64,000 bases of DNA from Aporrectodea caliginosa (GCA_020284085.1 JACEVL010000408.1:537501-601500); one strand, 5' to 3'. Shown: positions 1 through 14,206, counted from the first letter of the stretch. The notes: generated by a model not told the origin, from the letters alone. Numbers and translations are program-made.

Positions 1-240
1 CCGTCGCTCGCTCGGTCGGTCGCTCTCCGCTTCCAACGACGATGAATAAGCCTCGCATCGGCTGCTTCAGCGGCAGAGGACGACGGCATCAGCGGCACCG
101 CCATCTGGGACGACACACACCAACATCAGCAGCAGCATCGTAGAAGCTACGAGCGCATCATCCTGCCCCCCATCATACCCGCCCGGTTCTGAGCAGCGGC
201 GGCGCTCGCAGCTGTTGCTGCAGCGGAGGCAGCCGCCGAA
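1..240 (+). promoter_or_regulatory. GC-rich 5' region / 5' UTR of the first gene
   Basis: This CpG-rich stretch lies directly upstream of the ATG at 241 and has the composition of a 5' UTR or promoter island. I see no TATA box or recognisable core promoter motif, and the transcription start may lie outside the window. The call rests on composition and position only. Confidence 0.4.
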
Positions 241-1627
241 ATGGAAGCGTCGCCAGAGACCATTTCGCTGACCGAGTATTATCCCTGTCGGACGGACAAA
301 GCACCTGCTGACTCGTCGAGAGGAACGATGGCTGGGGGTCAGAGGTCGTCGGAGCCCGTCGATCTGGAGGCGTCGCAGCGTCAGTGCGGCGGCAGCAGCA
401 GGGATGCCGCCGCAGGGCATGGTGGCACTCTCGAACGGATGCACACCGTCAGTTCGACGGAGACGAGCGGGTACGTCGACGCCGCCTCTTCCCCGACGGC
501 ACCCGTCTCGTCACCGGCCGCCTCCATCGGTGTCGCTCCCTCCTCTGCCACGGGGGATACGATGACCGACGATGCACGGGCTTTCATGTACCCCTCAGCT
601 GCAGACGGTCTCCTGCTTCTGCCGCAGAGGGGAGCCAACTGCAGTCGACGACCAGATGGAGCTTTCATCTGCGATAAGAGACTGCAGGGCGAGGAACAGC
701 AGAGGCCTGCCGCCCTGTGTCGACCAATGTATCAGAGAAGAGACATGGTCGATGGGAAGGTCGCCGGTCGAGGCGGTGGTCTTCAGGCGGCGCAACCCCG
801 AGGACCCGGTGCCTGCCTTCTTCAGGATCAGAGCACCGCTTACAGGAACGATGGTAGACGCAACGAACTTCTACGGAGGAACAGAAAAGAAGTAGACGAC
901 GAGGAGGAGGAGGAGGAAGTAGATGAGGATGAGGACGACGAGGAAGAGGAGACATGTAGTAGCAGCGAAGAGGATGGCGACTACTGGCAGAGAGAAGACT
1001 CCTCCATGTTCACCCGTCGCTCCTCGAAGAACCACCCCCAGCGCTCTACGGTCGTCGGCGGAGGCACCGCAGGACATCGGACTGCTTCACCGACGGCAGA
1101 CGCAGCCCACGAGCAAGGTCAAGGTCACGGACAGTTCCTCGGTAAGGCAACCCAGTCGGCCTGGCTCAAATGGTCGCACGAGCGGCGGGCTTCGTTTAAG
1201 CGCCGGGTGGAGTTCATGGAGCAGCGCCAGACGGAGCTGCAGAGGGTCCGACTGTCGTCTCCCATTCGAAAGGCCCGGAAGGAGAGCGTCCGCTTCGTCG
1301 CCAAGGAACTGGAGCAGGAGCATCTGGCCGTCATCGATCCAACTGTGGCCGTGGGACCGGAAGACGAGACGTCCGTCTACGGACAACATCCGGCGTTTCC
1401 CTTTGACATTCCGCCGTCGACGAAGAAGAAGAAGGTCCACACGAAGAAGGCGGACTCGCCGTCCGGCGTTGAGACGAGGCTCAGCCTGGCACAGTGGAAC
1501 ACCCTGGTAGCCTTCTGGGAGCACCGTCTCTTCGTTAAACTGCGCTGCTGTGGCCTTCTGCTCGGTCTGGCCGCTCTCGCCTGCGGAGTCTCCAGTCTCG
1601 CAAACAACCAATGGTCAACCTACGAAA
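241..1627 (+). CDS. First coding exon of an unidentified membrane protein (tetraspan-like)
   Basis: The frame is open from the ATG at 241 (purine at -3, G at +4) with coding-like composition. The first 200 or so residues are Ser/Gly/Ala-rich and low complexity. An acidic Glu/Asp run lies at about residues 217-245. A charged stretch with KARKESVRFVAKELEQEH lies near residues 340-365, and a Lys-rich cluster (STKKKKVHTKK) near 395-405. One strong hydrophobic segment (RCCGLLLGLAALACGVSSLA) lies near 436-455 and is followed by NNQW. A single TM followed by a short W-containing loop at an exon end resembles TM1 and the first loop of claudin/PMP22-like four-TM proteins, but I cannot name the family. 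The frame stays open to 1725, but those last codons look intronic. The best donor guess is gtcagt at 1628; gtcaac near 1613 is an alternative. No later exons were recognised. The acidic run is not a nardilysin acidic domain because no M16 sequence follows it. Confidence 0.65.
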
Positions 1628-1804
1628 GTCAGTACAAGTTTTCAGTCTATTATTATTATACGCTTGCAGAAGGACGCAGGGTAGAGGGAAAGAACGGGAG
1701 GACAGATGAATTTAGGAATAGATAGACGGACGGATAGAAGGACGGACGGCGGGGGAGAGGAACGGTATACTACAGACGAATGAAAACAGTGTGGAACAAA
1801 CAGA

Positions 1805-1893
1805 AAGACGGACGGATAAGGGCCGTACACTTGTGCACAAAGATAAGGGCCGTACACTCGTGCACACAGATAAGGGCCGTACACTCGTGCACA
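1805..1893. repeat. 27-bp tandem repeat, 3 units
   Basis: Three near-identical units containing ATAAGGGCCGTACACTCGTG follow each other in the presumed first intron of the 241-1627 gene. The first unit has a T in place of C in the CTCGTG part. Confidence 0.9.
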
Positions 1894-2209
1894 CATCATT
1901 GTTGTTATGCGTGAAATAGAACCCAGAAACAACTTATTATGCGAACCGACTTAAAAGTATGATATCTATGTCTATGCCATGAACAATATCTTCGCATGAA
2001 GTATAATGGTCTGACGTGTGCGAATAATCATAAATGATGGATAAGGGAGCAGTCTATATAATATTATACTTAAACTGAACAGCTTTTTTATGAAAACGTT
2101 GATCCCACTATGACAGTCAGCGCCATACAGTACAACTGTATTTGATATTGCCCTCCTTCCAAATCGTGTTGGAAGGACTCGCTCAAGGTCCCTACACAGT
2201 GTATATATA

Positions 2210-2310
2210 GTACCCGTAGCCTACACAGTAACCGTCTCAGGCTCGGAGGCTCTGAACCGTACTAACCGCTTTACAGGCCGAATGCTCAAACCAATCGGCC
2301 ACCGATTGAA
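2210..2310 (-). repeat. tRNA-like SINE head
   Basis: Read on the minus strand, this has a tRNA-like layout: GTGGCCGATTGGTTTGAGC resembles an A box, and GGTTCAGAGCC resembles a B box about 40 bases later. I see no convincing cloverleaf, so a SINE head is more likely than a working tRNA gene. Confidence 0.4.
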
Positions 2311-2394
2311 CAATGAACAAAATGCAAATTGCTGCTGTTGGTTAAAGCGTCGGAAACGCGATTGAAACTTCGGTCTAATGTGGAACGACGTCGA

Positions 2395-2505
2395 ATCGCA
2401 ATCGTAATCTCGAAGCTTCTAAAACACCACTTGAAAGCCAAGCGCAGGGCACCAGCTTATTCACGAGCGCTACGTCGAGTCAGAGGGGTTGTTCAAACGA
2501 GTAGT
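2395..2505 (-). repeat. Dispersed repeat R1, copy 1
   Basis: The complement contains GCTCGTGAATAAGCTGGTGC followed by CCTGCGCT and a stretch ending in ATTACGATTGCGATT. Related copies lie at about 34455-34545, 39570-39745 and 47940-48045. The family is not recognised. Confidence 0.65.
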
Positions 2506-2509
2506 CTGA

Positions 2510-5150
<2,641 letters not shown>

Positions 5151-5190
5151 TTATGTGGATAATTAAATATGCAGTAATTTAATCTAAACT

Positions 5191-5450
5191 ATGAAAACAA
5201 AATTGGTTCATATGCATAAAGGATTAGAAGAAGATCAATTCGGGTTCAGAAAGGGCCGGGGTACAAGAGACGCCATCGGATCACTGAGGGTCCTAGCAGA
5301 AAGAAGTCTAGAGTATGGACAAGAGGTTTACATCTGTTTTGTGGATTATGAAAAGGCGTTTGACAGGGTAGATTGGAGGAAGCTGATGACTGCACTGAGA
5401 CGAAGAGGAATCGACTGGAAAGATAGGAGGCTTAGGGCCTATAGGGAACC
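5191..5450 (+). pseudogene. Reverse transcriptase fragment, motifs 1-A
   Basis: N-terminal palm part of the LINE reverse transcriptase, with the catalytic Asp in FVDYEKAFD. The frame is lost shortly after GIDWKDRRL. Confidence 0.8.
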
Positions 5451-5455
5451 TCTAT

Positions 5456-6172
5456 ATGAACCAGCAAGTAAAGATAAGAATAGATGGAGAATGTTCAGAG
5501 GAAGGAGAAATTGGAAGGGGAGTAAGACAAGGATGTCCTCTATCACCACTCCTCTTTAACATATATATAGAGGAGCTAATACAGGAGGCAATGGAGGAGA
5601 TAGAAGAAGGAGTAAAGGTAGGAGGAAGACTTATAAAAGCCTTAAGATTTGCTGACGATCAAGCAATGTTGGCGACGACACAGGCAGGTCTACAGAAGAT
5701 GATGCACAAATTAAATCTGACCTTAAAGACATACAACATGAAAATAAACATTGGAAAGACAAAGAGTATGAGGATAAGCCGAGAGGAGGTGGAGGTAACA
5801 GAGAAAATAAAAATCAACGGTGAGGAGGTGGAACAGGTCAAGAGCTTTTGTTACTTGGGAAGCATGATAACAACAGATGCAAGGTGTCAAAGCGACGTGA
5901 AACGAAGAATAGCACTGGGGAAAGATGCTTTCATGAAAAGAGGAGAATTGTTGAGAGGAGGGCTAAATAAAAGCCTAAAGAAAAGACTGGTCAAAACACT
6001 GGTATGGAGTGTGGCACTATATGGGTCAGAGACCTGGACCATCAGGAAAGATGAGATTAAGAAATTAGAAGCTTTTGAGATGTGGATCTGGAGAAGGATG
6101 GAGAAGGTGAGCTGGACTGAGCATATAACGAACGACGAGGTACTACAAATGGTTGATGAAAACGATCGCTAA
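5456..6172 (+). pseudogene. Reverse transcriptase fragment, motifs B-C and thumb
   Basis: Continues the RT in a shifted frame. It holds RQGCPLSPLLF (motif B), FADDQ (motif C Asp pair) and the conserved thumb YGSETWTIRKDE, and stops before the C-terminal domain. Confidence 0.85.
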
Positions 6173-6719
6173 TAACAACAATAAGAGAAAGACAGAAGAA
6201 CTGGGTGGGGCACGTATTAAGAGGAGACTCCCTCCTGAAAGAAATCATAGAAGGGAGAATGGTAGGGAAAAGAGGGAGGGGAAGACCGAGGCAGATGATG
6301 CTGGGATGGATGGCCGACGGATACAGCGAATTAAAGGAAAAAGCACAGCACAGAGAAGAGTGGCGTCATTGGAAGTTGGAACCTGCCGAAGGGCAGAGAA
6401 CTTAAAGAAGAAAGAAGAAGATGCATAAACTACTAAAAAGCTAAGCTTTACTAATAGGCACACTTGTACAGCAATGTACAAATTGCAAGGTAAAAATTAA
6501 ATTCATGGTAACTTTTTGCTAGACGCCATTAAGCTTAGATGCAAAATACCTATTCACCTGTGCACCAACCACTTGTGCTCAGGAGGCTGTATACTGTTTT
6601 GCATCAATTTCAGCAGTATCGATGTGTCTGGAAATGTAATATTGAATATGTTTAATGCGACCACCGACTAATGAATGCATTGTACATTATGATAACAGAC
6701 GGAACTAAAGAAGTTTTAA

Positions 6720-7080
6720 GATATAGCTTGTGCATACATGTATGTATAATTATTATGTATATATTCATGTTTGTTTGCATGTGCGTACGCATTCATGCAT
6801 GTATGTATGTGTGTATGTATGACATGTATGTATGAATGCATGCATGCATGCATGCATGCATGTATGTATTTGTGCATGTATGCATGTATGTATGTATGTA
6901 TGCTTGTATGCATGTGCGTGTATGTATGCATGGTATGTATGTTTGTATGAATGTATGTATGCATGCACGTATGCAAGTGTGTGTGTATGTATGTATGTAT
7001 GTATGTATGTATGTATGTATGTATGTATGTATGTATGTATGCATTTATATATGTATGTATGTATGCACGCATGTATCTGA
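6720..7080. repeat. (ATGT)n-type microsatellite
   Basis: Imperfect ATGT/GTAT repeats with GCATGC interruptions. Reading frames on both strands (MHTYIHTYI / MYVCMYVCM) are translations of this repeat. Confidence 0.95.
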
Positions 7081-7084
7081 GCGT

Positions 7085-7845
7085 TTGTACAGCGCCTTTC
7101 GAGAAAGGGCTCTCAGTATATATTATATGCTCCATAAAATTTTATGAACGCAGTGTTATCTGTTTTAGTCTGGGAGGAATGCTTCCTGTTTAATACGTCA
7201 TTAAGTTGTGAAGATTCGACGCTGCATGTAATCATCAATTACACGAAACCGATGAACACTAAACGCAATACCGGTTCTATAATATCTGCTCGAATTGCTC
7301 AGAACTGCGGCTAACGATTCACGGATTGTATATGCACTGAATGGACGGCGGCGGCGGCCATGGCTATAGGTGCTGGAGGAGGGCAGCGCTCATCGTTCCC
7401 AGGGCGCCTATTATCGCCCACAGGAAGGAGGCATCGATTTACTAAGGCTACCGAGGCGGCTGCAGCGTCCGGAGGCGTCTGTATTATGCGGCCAATGTCG
7501 ACGACCGTATTCAATAGCCCGGTAACCCCCCCCCCCACCCCCAGTTGGCCGGGATCTTGGCCGAGAGACGCACTTCCTGTAAAGGCGCCTCGTAAATGGC
7601 AGGAGCTCCGCTTTCGTTTATAGCGACGGTTCTTAACGCGCCAATCCGTTAATAGTTTTCAATATTTATTATGCCGATATATTTATATATAGGCCTATAC
7701 ATACATAGATGCATGTGTATACAGGGTCTACATATATATGTTTGTATAGATATACATGCATGTAGGCCCTATATATGCACATATATACATAGGCCTATAT
7801 GGGAATAAGTATCGGAAACTAGATACACAAATATATACATGTAAA
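7085..7845. other. Non-coding stretch with a GC-rich unique segment
   Basis: An L2-tail-like word (CAGCGCCTTTCGAGAAAGGG, 7090-7110) is followed by a GC-rich segment at about 7320-7625, rich in CGG/GCC and containing a long C run near 7530. Neither strand gives a convincing gene. The GC segment could be regulatory or an unrecognised exon. Confidence 0.4.
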
Positions 7846-7847
7846 TG

Positions 7848-7912
<65 letters not shown>
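7845..7912. repeat. (TA)n microsatellite
   Basis: An almost pure TA dinucleotide run ending before GCACACAATT. Confidence 0.95.
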
Positions 7913-7919
<7 letters not shown>

Positions 7920-8965
7920 ATTAAACAGTAAAATATTTCAGCGAGTATCATCAAGAATACGTGTAAATTACGAATAGTGAATGTGTATGCGTAAGTGAAA
8001 AACCGACGCTTGAGATGAACAGCCGAAGAGCATGCAATGTGTGAGGTAGGCAGAATCAGTCATTGGACGCTGTAACATGTAATGAATCGTCCTAGAAGAA
8101 TATAACAGAATAATTTAACTGAAATTTCATGATGCACTCTTGCCAAGTTCAGATGACATTGTGCACATTGAAGCCGAGCAACCCGAGATATCATAGAATA
8201 TAGACAAATTGGTTAATTGAGTTTTAAGTCTATAGCGATCCATAATCTAAGCAAGAGTCGTTGATGGAGGGGCCAGCAACTGTAAATGAGCGCTTGGCCG
8301 AATGTCAGACGTTTTCTAGCATCAATCAACATACTTTCTCGAAGCTGTTGATCGCTGATAGGTTCGTCCTTTAACAGAGCTGCAGCCAGAGGCAAAGATA
8401 TGTCTTTGTCTTTTGGTGCAAAGGCCTTTGAGCTGGCGCTAGACACGGAATAATCCCTTTAAAAATAAGTCCGATGTGACAGGTCCACCAGATGTGCGTG
8501 ATTTTCAGTAGTATGGCTAACACTTCGGCGTCATAAAATCATGGATGGCCTTGTGTGGGTGGCGTAAAAAAGACATAATATTCTTAGCAGAAGGACACGA
8601 TATATTTAGAGCCATGAGTTTAGAGACTCATCAGGGAATCTAGTGATATATTGTAATGTCAGGGAGGTAGATTAGCCTTTTCTCCGAAATTCTCAGGGTC
8701 ACACAAAAGTCACGCCAGGGAGACCAGATTGTTCACCGACGCTAATGAGCCCATTGCTGTTATAATTAAAGTCGCCGGAATCAGAGACGTTCAGCTAAAA
8801 CAATATAGGTGGGTTAGGTGAAGTTCGGTCCCAGGTCAAGGTCTCTGGCATTAGATGGATGCACTGCTAGATGAATGCACTCGTAAAATATACTGTGCGG
8901 TCCATATGCGGATATTTATTCATTTGCACGATGGATAATAAGAGGACATGTATCCAAGGCTAGGT
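7913..8965. other. Unique stretch without a recognised gene
   Basis: The only item of note is an open frame on the minus strand at 8213-8446 (77 codons, with KDKDISLPLAAALL and RKRLTFGQALIYSC) of non-repetitive composition. I recognise no family, and no obvious splice partners are visible. Confidence 0.4.
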
Positions 8966-8967
8966 CT

Positions 8968-9413
8968 GTTGTATTGTATTTGTTAATTTATAGTGCCGCT
9001 AACAGCAGTGGCCATTCAGTAGCGCTCCCAGTGCGAAAACCCCGAGAGTAGAAAAAGGTTTTGAGGAGGGAGAAGGATATAGAAAGAGACCCAGAAAGAA
9101 TGGTAACACGGAGAGAGGAGGGAAGGCATTCCATAGAGAGGGTACAATTGTACTAGTTTGGGTCATAGTGATCCTAACTCGCGGAGCATGCAAGTCCAGG
9201 GAGCGGAGAGGTCGATTAGAAGCTGCATAAAGAGGGAATCGAATGTGGTCATGAGATATTTCGGAGCATTTCCCAGTTTGCACATAGGACAGGACAAAAA
9301 CTTTAAACAGAATGCGAACTGGGAGAGGAAGCCAGTGCAATTGATTGACCATAAACGAGGAGCACTGAGACCAAGGTCAGTGGCAATAGCATTAGGATCA
9401 AGGACTTAAACAC
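8968..9413 (-). mobile_element. L2-type LINE, 3' end
   Basis: On the minus strand this encodes the conserved C-terminus of an L2 ORF2: LHWLPLPVRILFKV, RPLRSLDLHAPRVR and PSLWNAFPPLS. It ends with the tail GGCACTATAAATTAACAAATAC in degenerate form. It is severely 5'-truncated and stops are present. Confidence 0.8.
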
Positions 9414-9899
9414 AGGTCGAGGCCAAGCTCATTAGAATTTCGCGAGGGCCAGTTGAGGTCACCGATATGCAATCGTTAACACTTCCCCACACAATGAGTC
9501 AGAAAGCCTCAAATCACGGACGATTGCCTAGCTATTACATCATCGATTGACGCTATGCTAATATATAAATATATGTATTTATTCTGATCTTCTGGAAGCT
9601 AGACGGCCACTCCGAAGCATATAAAAGGCAATCTAGCTTGTACCATTATATAAGACCGTGCAAATAATGATCATTCAATGTTTACCAAGTGCTGCAGTGT
9701 CATTCCAAAGTGCTTGCTCCAGCTTCAGCGTTTTTTATTTGTGCTAATGAAAATCCAATCACACATTTGCTACTTTAATAACAGAGTTCAGTACGAAACC
9801 GTGCCATGTGTGTTATTTCACCGGATATTTTATAGGAATCTGAGGGATCATATCTACAATGTAACTCGGGTATAGAAACAATAGTAGTAGCAGTAGAAG

Positions 9900-10437
9900 T
9901 TTTTGTATTTTATTGTATTCAAACATCTATCTACAAAGTGCCTCTAGTAGGGTGAACCGTGCAGAGGCGCTCCCAGTGCGCAAGGCGAGAAGAGAAGAAG
10001 ATAGCTTATGAGAAAAGCTAAGGTCAAAGAGGGTTACCAGCTAGAATTTGAGAGCGAGTAGATGGATACAGCGCATTCCATAGAGTGGGACCAATTTAGG
10101 TAAAGGATCGGGACTGAGCCATAGCTGTTCTTGTATGAGGAACTAGAAGATCAAGTTTGTATGAAGAGCGGAGTGGACGATGCGATGAAGCTGAATGAGG
10201 CCCGAGTAATGCATCAGCTAGACATTTCAGGGAGACACCGTTGTGTCTTGATGACCGGAATGAGGATTTTGAATTTAATGCGAGCAGAGAGAGGAAGCCA
10301 ATGCAGTCGTTCCAACATGCGAGTTTAGCGTGGTAGCAATCAAGAAAATACCTGGGTGTAATGATTAACCATGGTAAATCGCTTAATTTTAACACGGAAC
10401 CGGTGAGACGATCTTTCTTCTCTACCTGTAATTGCAT
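9900..10437 (-). mobile_element. L2-type LINE, 3' end
   Basis: Minus-strand L2 C-terminal remnant: FLSLLALNSK, RPLRSSYKLDLLVPHTRTAM, then an untranslated part and the AGCGCCTCTGCA tail near 9960. It is frame-damaged and 5'-truncated. Confidence 0.7.
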
Positions 10438-10439
10438 CT

Positions 10440-11285
10440 ACGCACATGCCAAAGATCTTAACGAGCTGGTACATATATATCTTTACAAGAAAGCTACTGC
10501 TTATAATATTAACTTACGCCTCAGCCGTAGTTAAATACACGGTGAGACAGGAAGATGAACCGAAAGCATGTTGGACATCTGTTTATAGAAAGTTATTTGG
10601 TTTTAATAAATGGGAATTGACTTACATCACCAATTAAGACACGTCGCATGATGTTCTATTGGCGACTAGTTCACTCGACATCTAATTTTCTCCAGAATAT
10701 TTTATGGTGTTAAGTTGAGCATTTTCTTTGTTATTCCACACTCGCCGGCATCTTAAACGGTAAAATCTACTTGCATAATTGACTTTTATGAACATCTTCG
10801 CAGGCTGTGCGTTTGACTTTATGTTGTACAGCATTGCACATGTCTGCTGTGACGTTTGATTTGAATCTTTTTGCCTTCGGACGTAATAGAGTACTCATTA
10901 ATCTGGCGGCCGCAGTTAGGACCGACTGCAGGGGTGAAAGTCGAACCTTGGGAAGCCCAATGAGAAGAGAATTAGCCTACAGTTGTCAATTCAGTCATTT
11001 CGGTAGCATATGAAAGCGTTAACCAGAGTGGTGAAAACAGAAGACGAGACAGAACGCCGAACAGCCCTAAGACGCCTTAAATGAAAGTATACGAAGAACG
11101 TATATGGTTAGAGTTATCATTGTCTTTAAAAGAAAGGAAGCTATCTAGCGTGACACCCAGATCACGTACAGTTGAAGAAAAGGAGTAGGCTAGTGCTTGA
11201 AAATTTCCGTGAAGAGAACAAAATCAATCTTCAGAAGCTGTTGAGGGCGGGGGTGCCAACCCAAATGAATTGGGTTGTAGAGGCG
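10440..11285. other. Unique stretch without a recognised gene
   Basis: No domain, RNA gene or strong repeat is recognised between the L2 fragment and the piggyBac insertion. Short open frames (10446-10637, 10807-11013) show no known motif. Confidence 0.5.
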
Positions 11286-13154
11286 TTAACCTTTATTTTA
11301 CCAACGTTCCATTTTTGGAACATAAATTGTAATGTTTAAAAAAATAATTTTGCCTTGGTAAATTTATTATATTTGCACATCAAATGAAAGATCTAAGAAT
11401 GGAGAATGTAAAAAAGTGGTAATTTTATGATTGACTTTATTTATTTTTGTGCTACAGATGCGTAATTTTGACGAATTTTGTGATTTTTGAAAAAAATCTT
11501 TAGGAAGTGGAAATAAATATTTGTGTCATAATTTTACAGATGAGACACGTTGTATTTTGTTGATTGACATCTAAAGTCAGTGATAAAAATCAAAATTACC
11601 GAAAAAGAAGCAAAACTCTAGAAGAAAAAACCCAGTTTTGAAGCATGTTCCATTTTTGGAACGTTGGTGCACTCTCATTAGTATAATTCCAATATGAGGT
11701 GATTGTGTTCCTTGTTCATAATTTGCCAGTATATATACTGTTGAATTGTTGCATGTATCATTAATTTGTTTTTAATATTATGTTTCATTTAATTTATTTT
11801 TAACCAGGGGCGTAGCCAGGAAAAAAATTGGGGGGGTAAGTTTTCTGGGGTTTCCATTGGAAATGGTCGAAAAAGTTCAGTTTTTTGTATTTCGCATATA
11901 ATTGCATAGTAAAAAATGTCGGCAATTTATTTACGGTGACCCCTCCCCGTAAAACCCCTTATATATGCCTATGTTTTAACACAGATTTTTTAATAATTAG
12001 TACATATTTTAAATTGGAGTTTTTAGAAAATAACGAAATAACTGCAACACAGTTGAGTTGAGTACCTGATGCAGTCTAATAGCAACTGCAATGTCTAAAT
12101 CCATGAAAGGAGGATGTATACTGCCAAGCATGCAGCTGACAAGAGATCTCTAGAATGGCAGAGTGTGCACTATATGATCAGTAACACAAATCTTTGCAAT
12201 TTGGAATTGTTCATTTCAAACTTAGCATTTATGAGTCAGTGGGTGCCTAACTATGGACATCATGGGTTAGAGATGTTTATAAGAGGAAAGCCAATCAGAT
12301 TTAGTTATAAGATCTGGATGCCTTATTCATGAATAGGATGTTCATCCATATCAAGCAACAATTTATTGTGGCAGGAGTAGGCGACCCACATAAACTACTT
12401 TTGGTCAGCGCGTTGCCATGAATTTTGCCTAACTCATCACAGGAAACCATATCACAAGCTATTATTTGCCAATCTTTTTACTAGTTACAGTCTTCTGTCT
12501 AAGCTGAGATGTTGGGCAGCAGTCATTCAGAGGTGATATTCCAGTTCGACCATCACGGACATGATGGTCGAACCGAAACAGCACCTCTGAATGACAAGAA
12601 AATTTTTGCAAAACAAGAAAGAGGTACATTGAATACACATATCATGCCAAAATTGTTGTTGTTAGGTAGTCAGATAACAATGTAGTAGCATGTTCCAGCA
12701 GTATCAATACTGTAAATCCTGTGAAAAGTGCTCAGGCACGTCAAAGGCTGTCATGACACATTGCGATGGAATCGAGCAATACATATCTTTAATTAGTCAG
12801 GCTCGTTATTTTTTTAATTTTTTGAAGAAAAACACTACCAAAGAATGTGTCAGGTGCCTCACGATACTTCAAGTGAACTGTTTTGAAAGGTTTTATACCT
12901 TTAAACAAACTGGTTTTCAATAAATTGTGCATAAGCCAATATTGTATCGTGTATTCATGTTGAACTGCCATTGTAAACAAATGCTAGTGGGAATGACCCA
13001 ACGTTCCATTTTTGGAACATCCCAAAAATGACCTTAAATGTGAAATATCACTAAAAGCTTGTCATTTCTGTTTTAATACCATCAACATACAACACATATC
13101 TAAGGGCCATCTCAAAATTCCACCTAAAAGGCATAGTGGGTAAATAAAGGTTAA
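11286..13154. mobile_element. piggyBac element with TTAA target duplication
   Basis: TTAA at 11286-11289 and again at 13151-13154 flank an element whose ends are imperfect inverted repeats: CCTTTATTTTACC on the left, and CCTTTATTTACCC when the right end is read on the minus strand. TTAA duplication is diagnostic of the piggyBac superfamily. Inside, 12114-12332 encodes a piggyBac transposase piece containing FIRGKPIRFSYKIW. A perfect-arm palindrome, ACGTTCCATTTTTGGAACAT, occurs near the left end (11304-11323), once inverted (11645-11664) and near the right end (13001-13020). An unrelated fragment starting CAGGGGCGTAGCCAGGA lies inside at about 11806. The element is inactive. Confidence 0.85.
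12114..12332 (+). pseudogene. piggyBac transposase core fragment
   Basis: WVPNYGHHGLEMFIRGKPIR matches the conserved block that follows the first catalytic Asp in piggyBac transposases (D-x-SM-x-P, then FIRGKPIRFGYKxW). The Asp position is not preserved; the residues before WVP read FMSQ. The frame ends at MPYS, and degenerate homology continues in other frames (FIVAGVGDP). Non-functional. Confidence 0.8.
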
Positions 13155-13167
13155 TGGAGAGACGGTG

Positions 13168-13770
13168 TGATGTAAGTAAGTAAGTAAGTAAGTAAGTATA
13201 TCCTTTATTGAAAACCAACTGCTAACCGCATTTTGGTGTACAAAGATCATCAAATATAAAAAAATTTAGGTATAAAGCATCCGTGTGACAAATGTTTTAC
13301 GAGATAGAGAGTTTGCCTTAGGTATTATTCTATTGTGGGTTCTGGGGCGTAGCGAGTATGAAACAGTTTTCAAGGGAGGCAGTAGTTGATGTAATACATG
13401 TGCAGGGTTGCTGATGATGGTAGAAAAGAGGTAAGAGTCTGCTTTTCTGCAAAGTTGCTCGAAACTTTGGTAGAATTCCGGTAGATAACGAGACCGGACC
13501 AGTCGCCGTATAGTTGCCTGAAGACGAGAGCGTCCCTCTGCCCCCACAAAGCCCCACCACGCCGGGGCCGCATAGAGCATCCGCGACACTATGGTAGCAT
13601 TTGTTACATCACACAGAGATTGGCCCTTTAACCCGTGTGCTGTTAGAACGCGGAGGGCATACATTGACTGTCTAGCCTTAATGACAATGTTGTTAACATG
13701 CGTGTCGAAGTTGAATTGTTCTGACAAAGTGACACCTAGGATCTGTCATCCAGGGAGGAGAGAATTAGAG
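13168..13770 (-). mobile_element. CR1/Rex-like LINE, 3' end with (CTTA)n tail
   Basis: The minus strand encodes a LINE C-terminus: EQFNFDTHVNNIVIKARQSM, LYAAPAWWGFVG and a C-terminal SLSRKTFVTRMLYT. The 3' UTR reads CACCAAAATGCGGTTAGCAG, then TTTCAATAAAGGATATACTT and CTTACTTACTTA. It is nearly the same sequence as the copy at 57.66-58.55 kb on the plus strand. 5'-truncated. Confidence 0.85.
13266..13727 (-). pseudogene. LINE ORF2 C-terminal fragment
   Basis: An open frame of 153 codons covering the region downstream of the RT palm of the CR1/Rex-like LINE, ending at the family's normal RMLYT terminus. It lacks the catalytic YADD box. Confidence 0.75.
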
Positions 13771-13799
13771 AGGAACTGAATGCGCTAACTAAGTGCAGC

Positions 13800-14107
13800 T
13801 GAGATTAACGAGAACCATGGACGAATGATTGTACATCGTCCGCAAAGAGATGACCAGCAGCCCCAGAGAGTGGGAAAAGGGAAGGGAGGTCAGCCTTATA
13901 TAGAATGAAGAGCAGGGGACCCAGCCTGGCTGCCTCACTCTCTTGCTCGCCTTTGATACGAAGCCTTGGTGCTAAGGACAGAGCATTGCGGAGCACCCAG
14001 TTTAATGTGGATCCATTTAGTTCTGGAATCACTAGAGATAATCATGTGGTTTCAGACAAGTACGATCGAAACCAACAAACGGGAGGTCCTGTAACCCATA
14101 CTACCAG

Positions 14108-14110
<3 letters not shown>
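13800..14110 (-). mobile_element. L2-type LINE, RT palm fragment
   Basis: On the minus strand this reads GPPVCWFRSYLSETT, then LGPLLFILYKADLPSLFPLS and HLFADDVQSFVHG. That is the L2 RT block with motif B and the FADD catalytic pair. It is frame-broken. A short segment (about 13922-13980) is repeated at 14407-14475. Confidence 0.75.
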
Positions 14111-14164
<54 letters not shown>

Positions 14165-14206
14165 ACTTCTACTACTGCTGCTGCTGCTGCTACTACTACT
14201 ACTACT
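14109..14206. repeat. (CTG)n/(CTA)n microsatellite
   Basis: Triplet array of CTG and CTA units, directly adjoining the dispersed repeat at 14207. Confidence 0.95.

Noticed and set aside
900..960. Acidic run in the first gene as a nardilysin acidic domain belonging to the 34-63 kb gene
   Set aside because: The sequence after it has no M16 homology and leads into a transmembrane segment, so the two are separate genes on present evidence.
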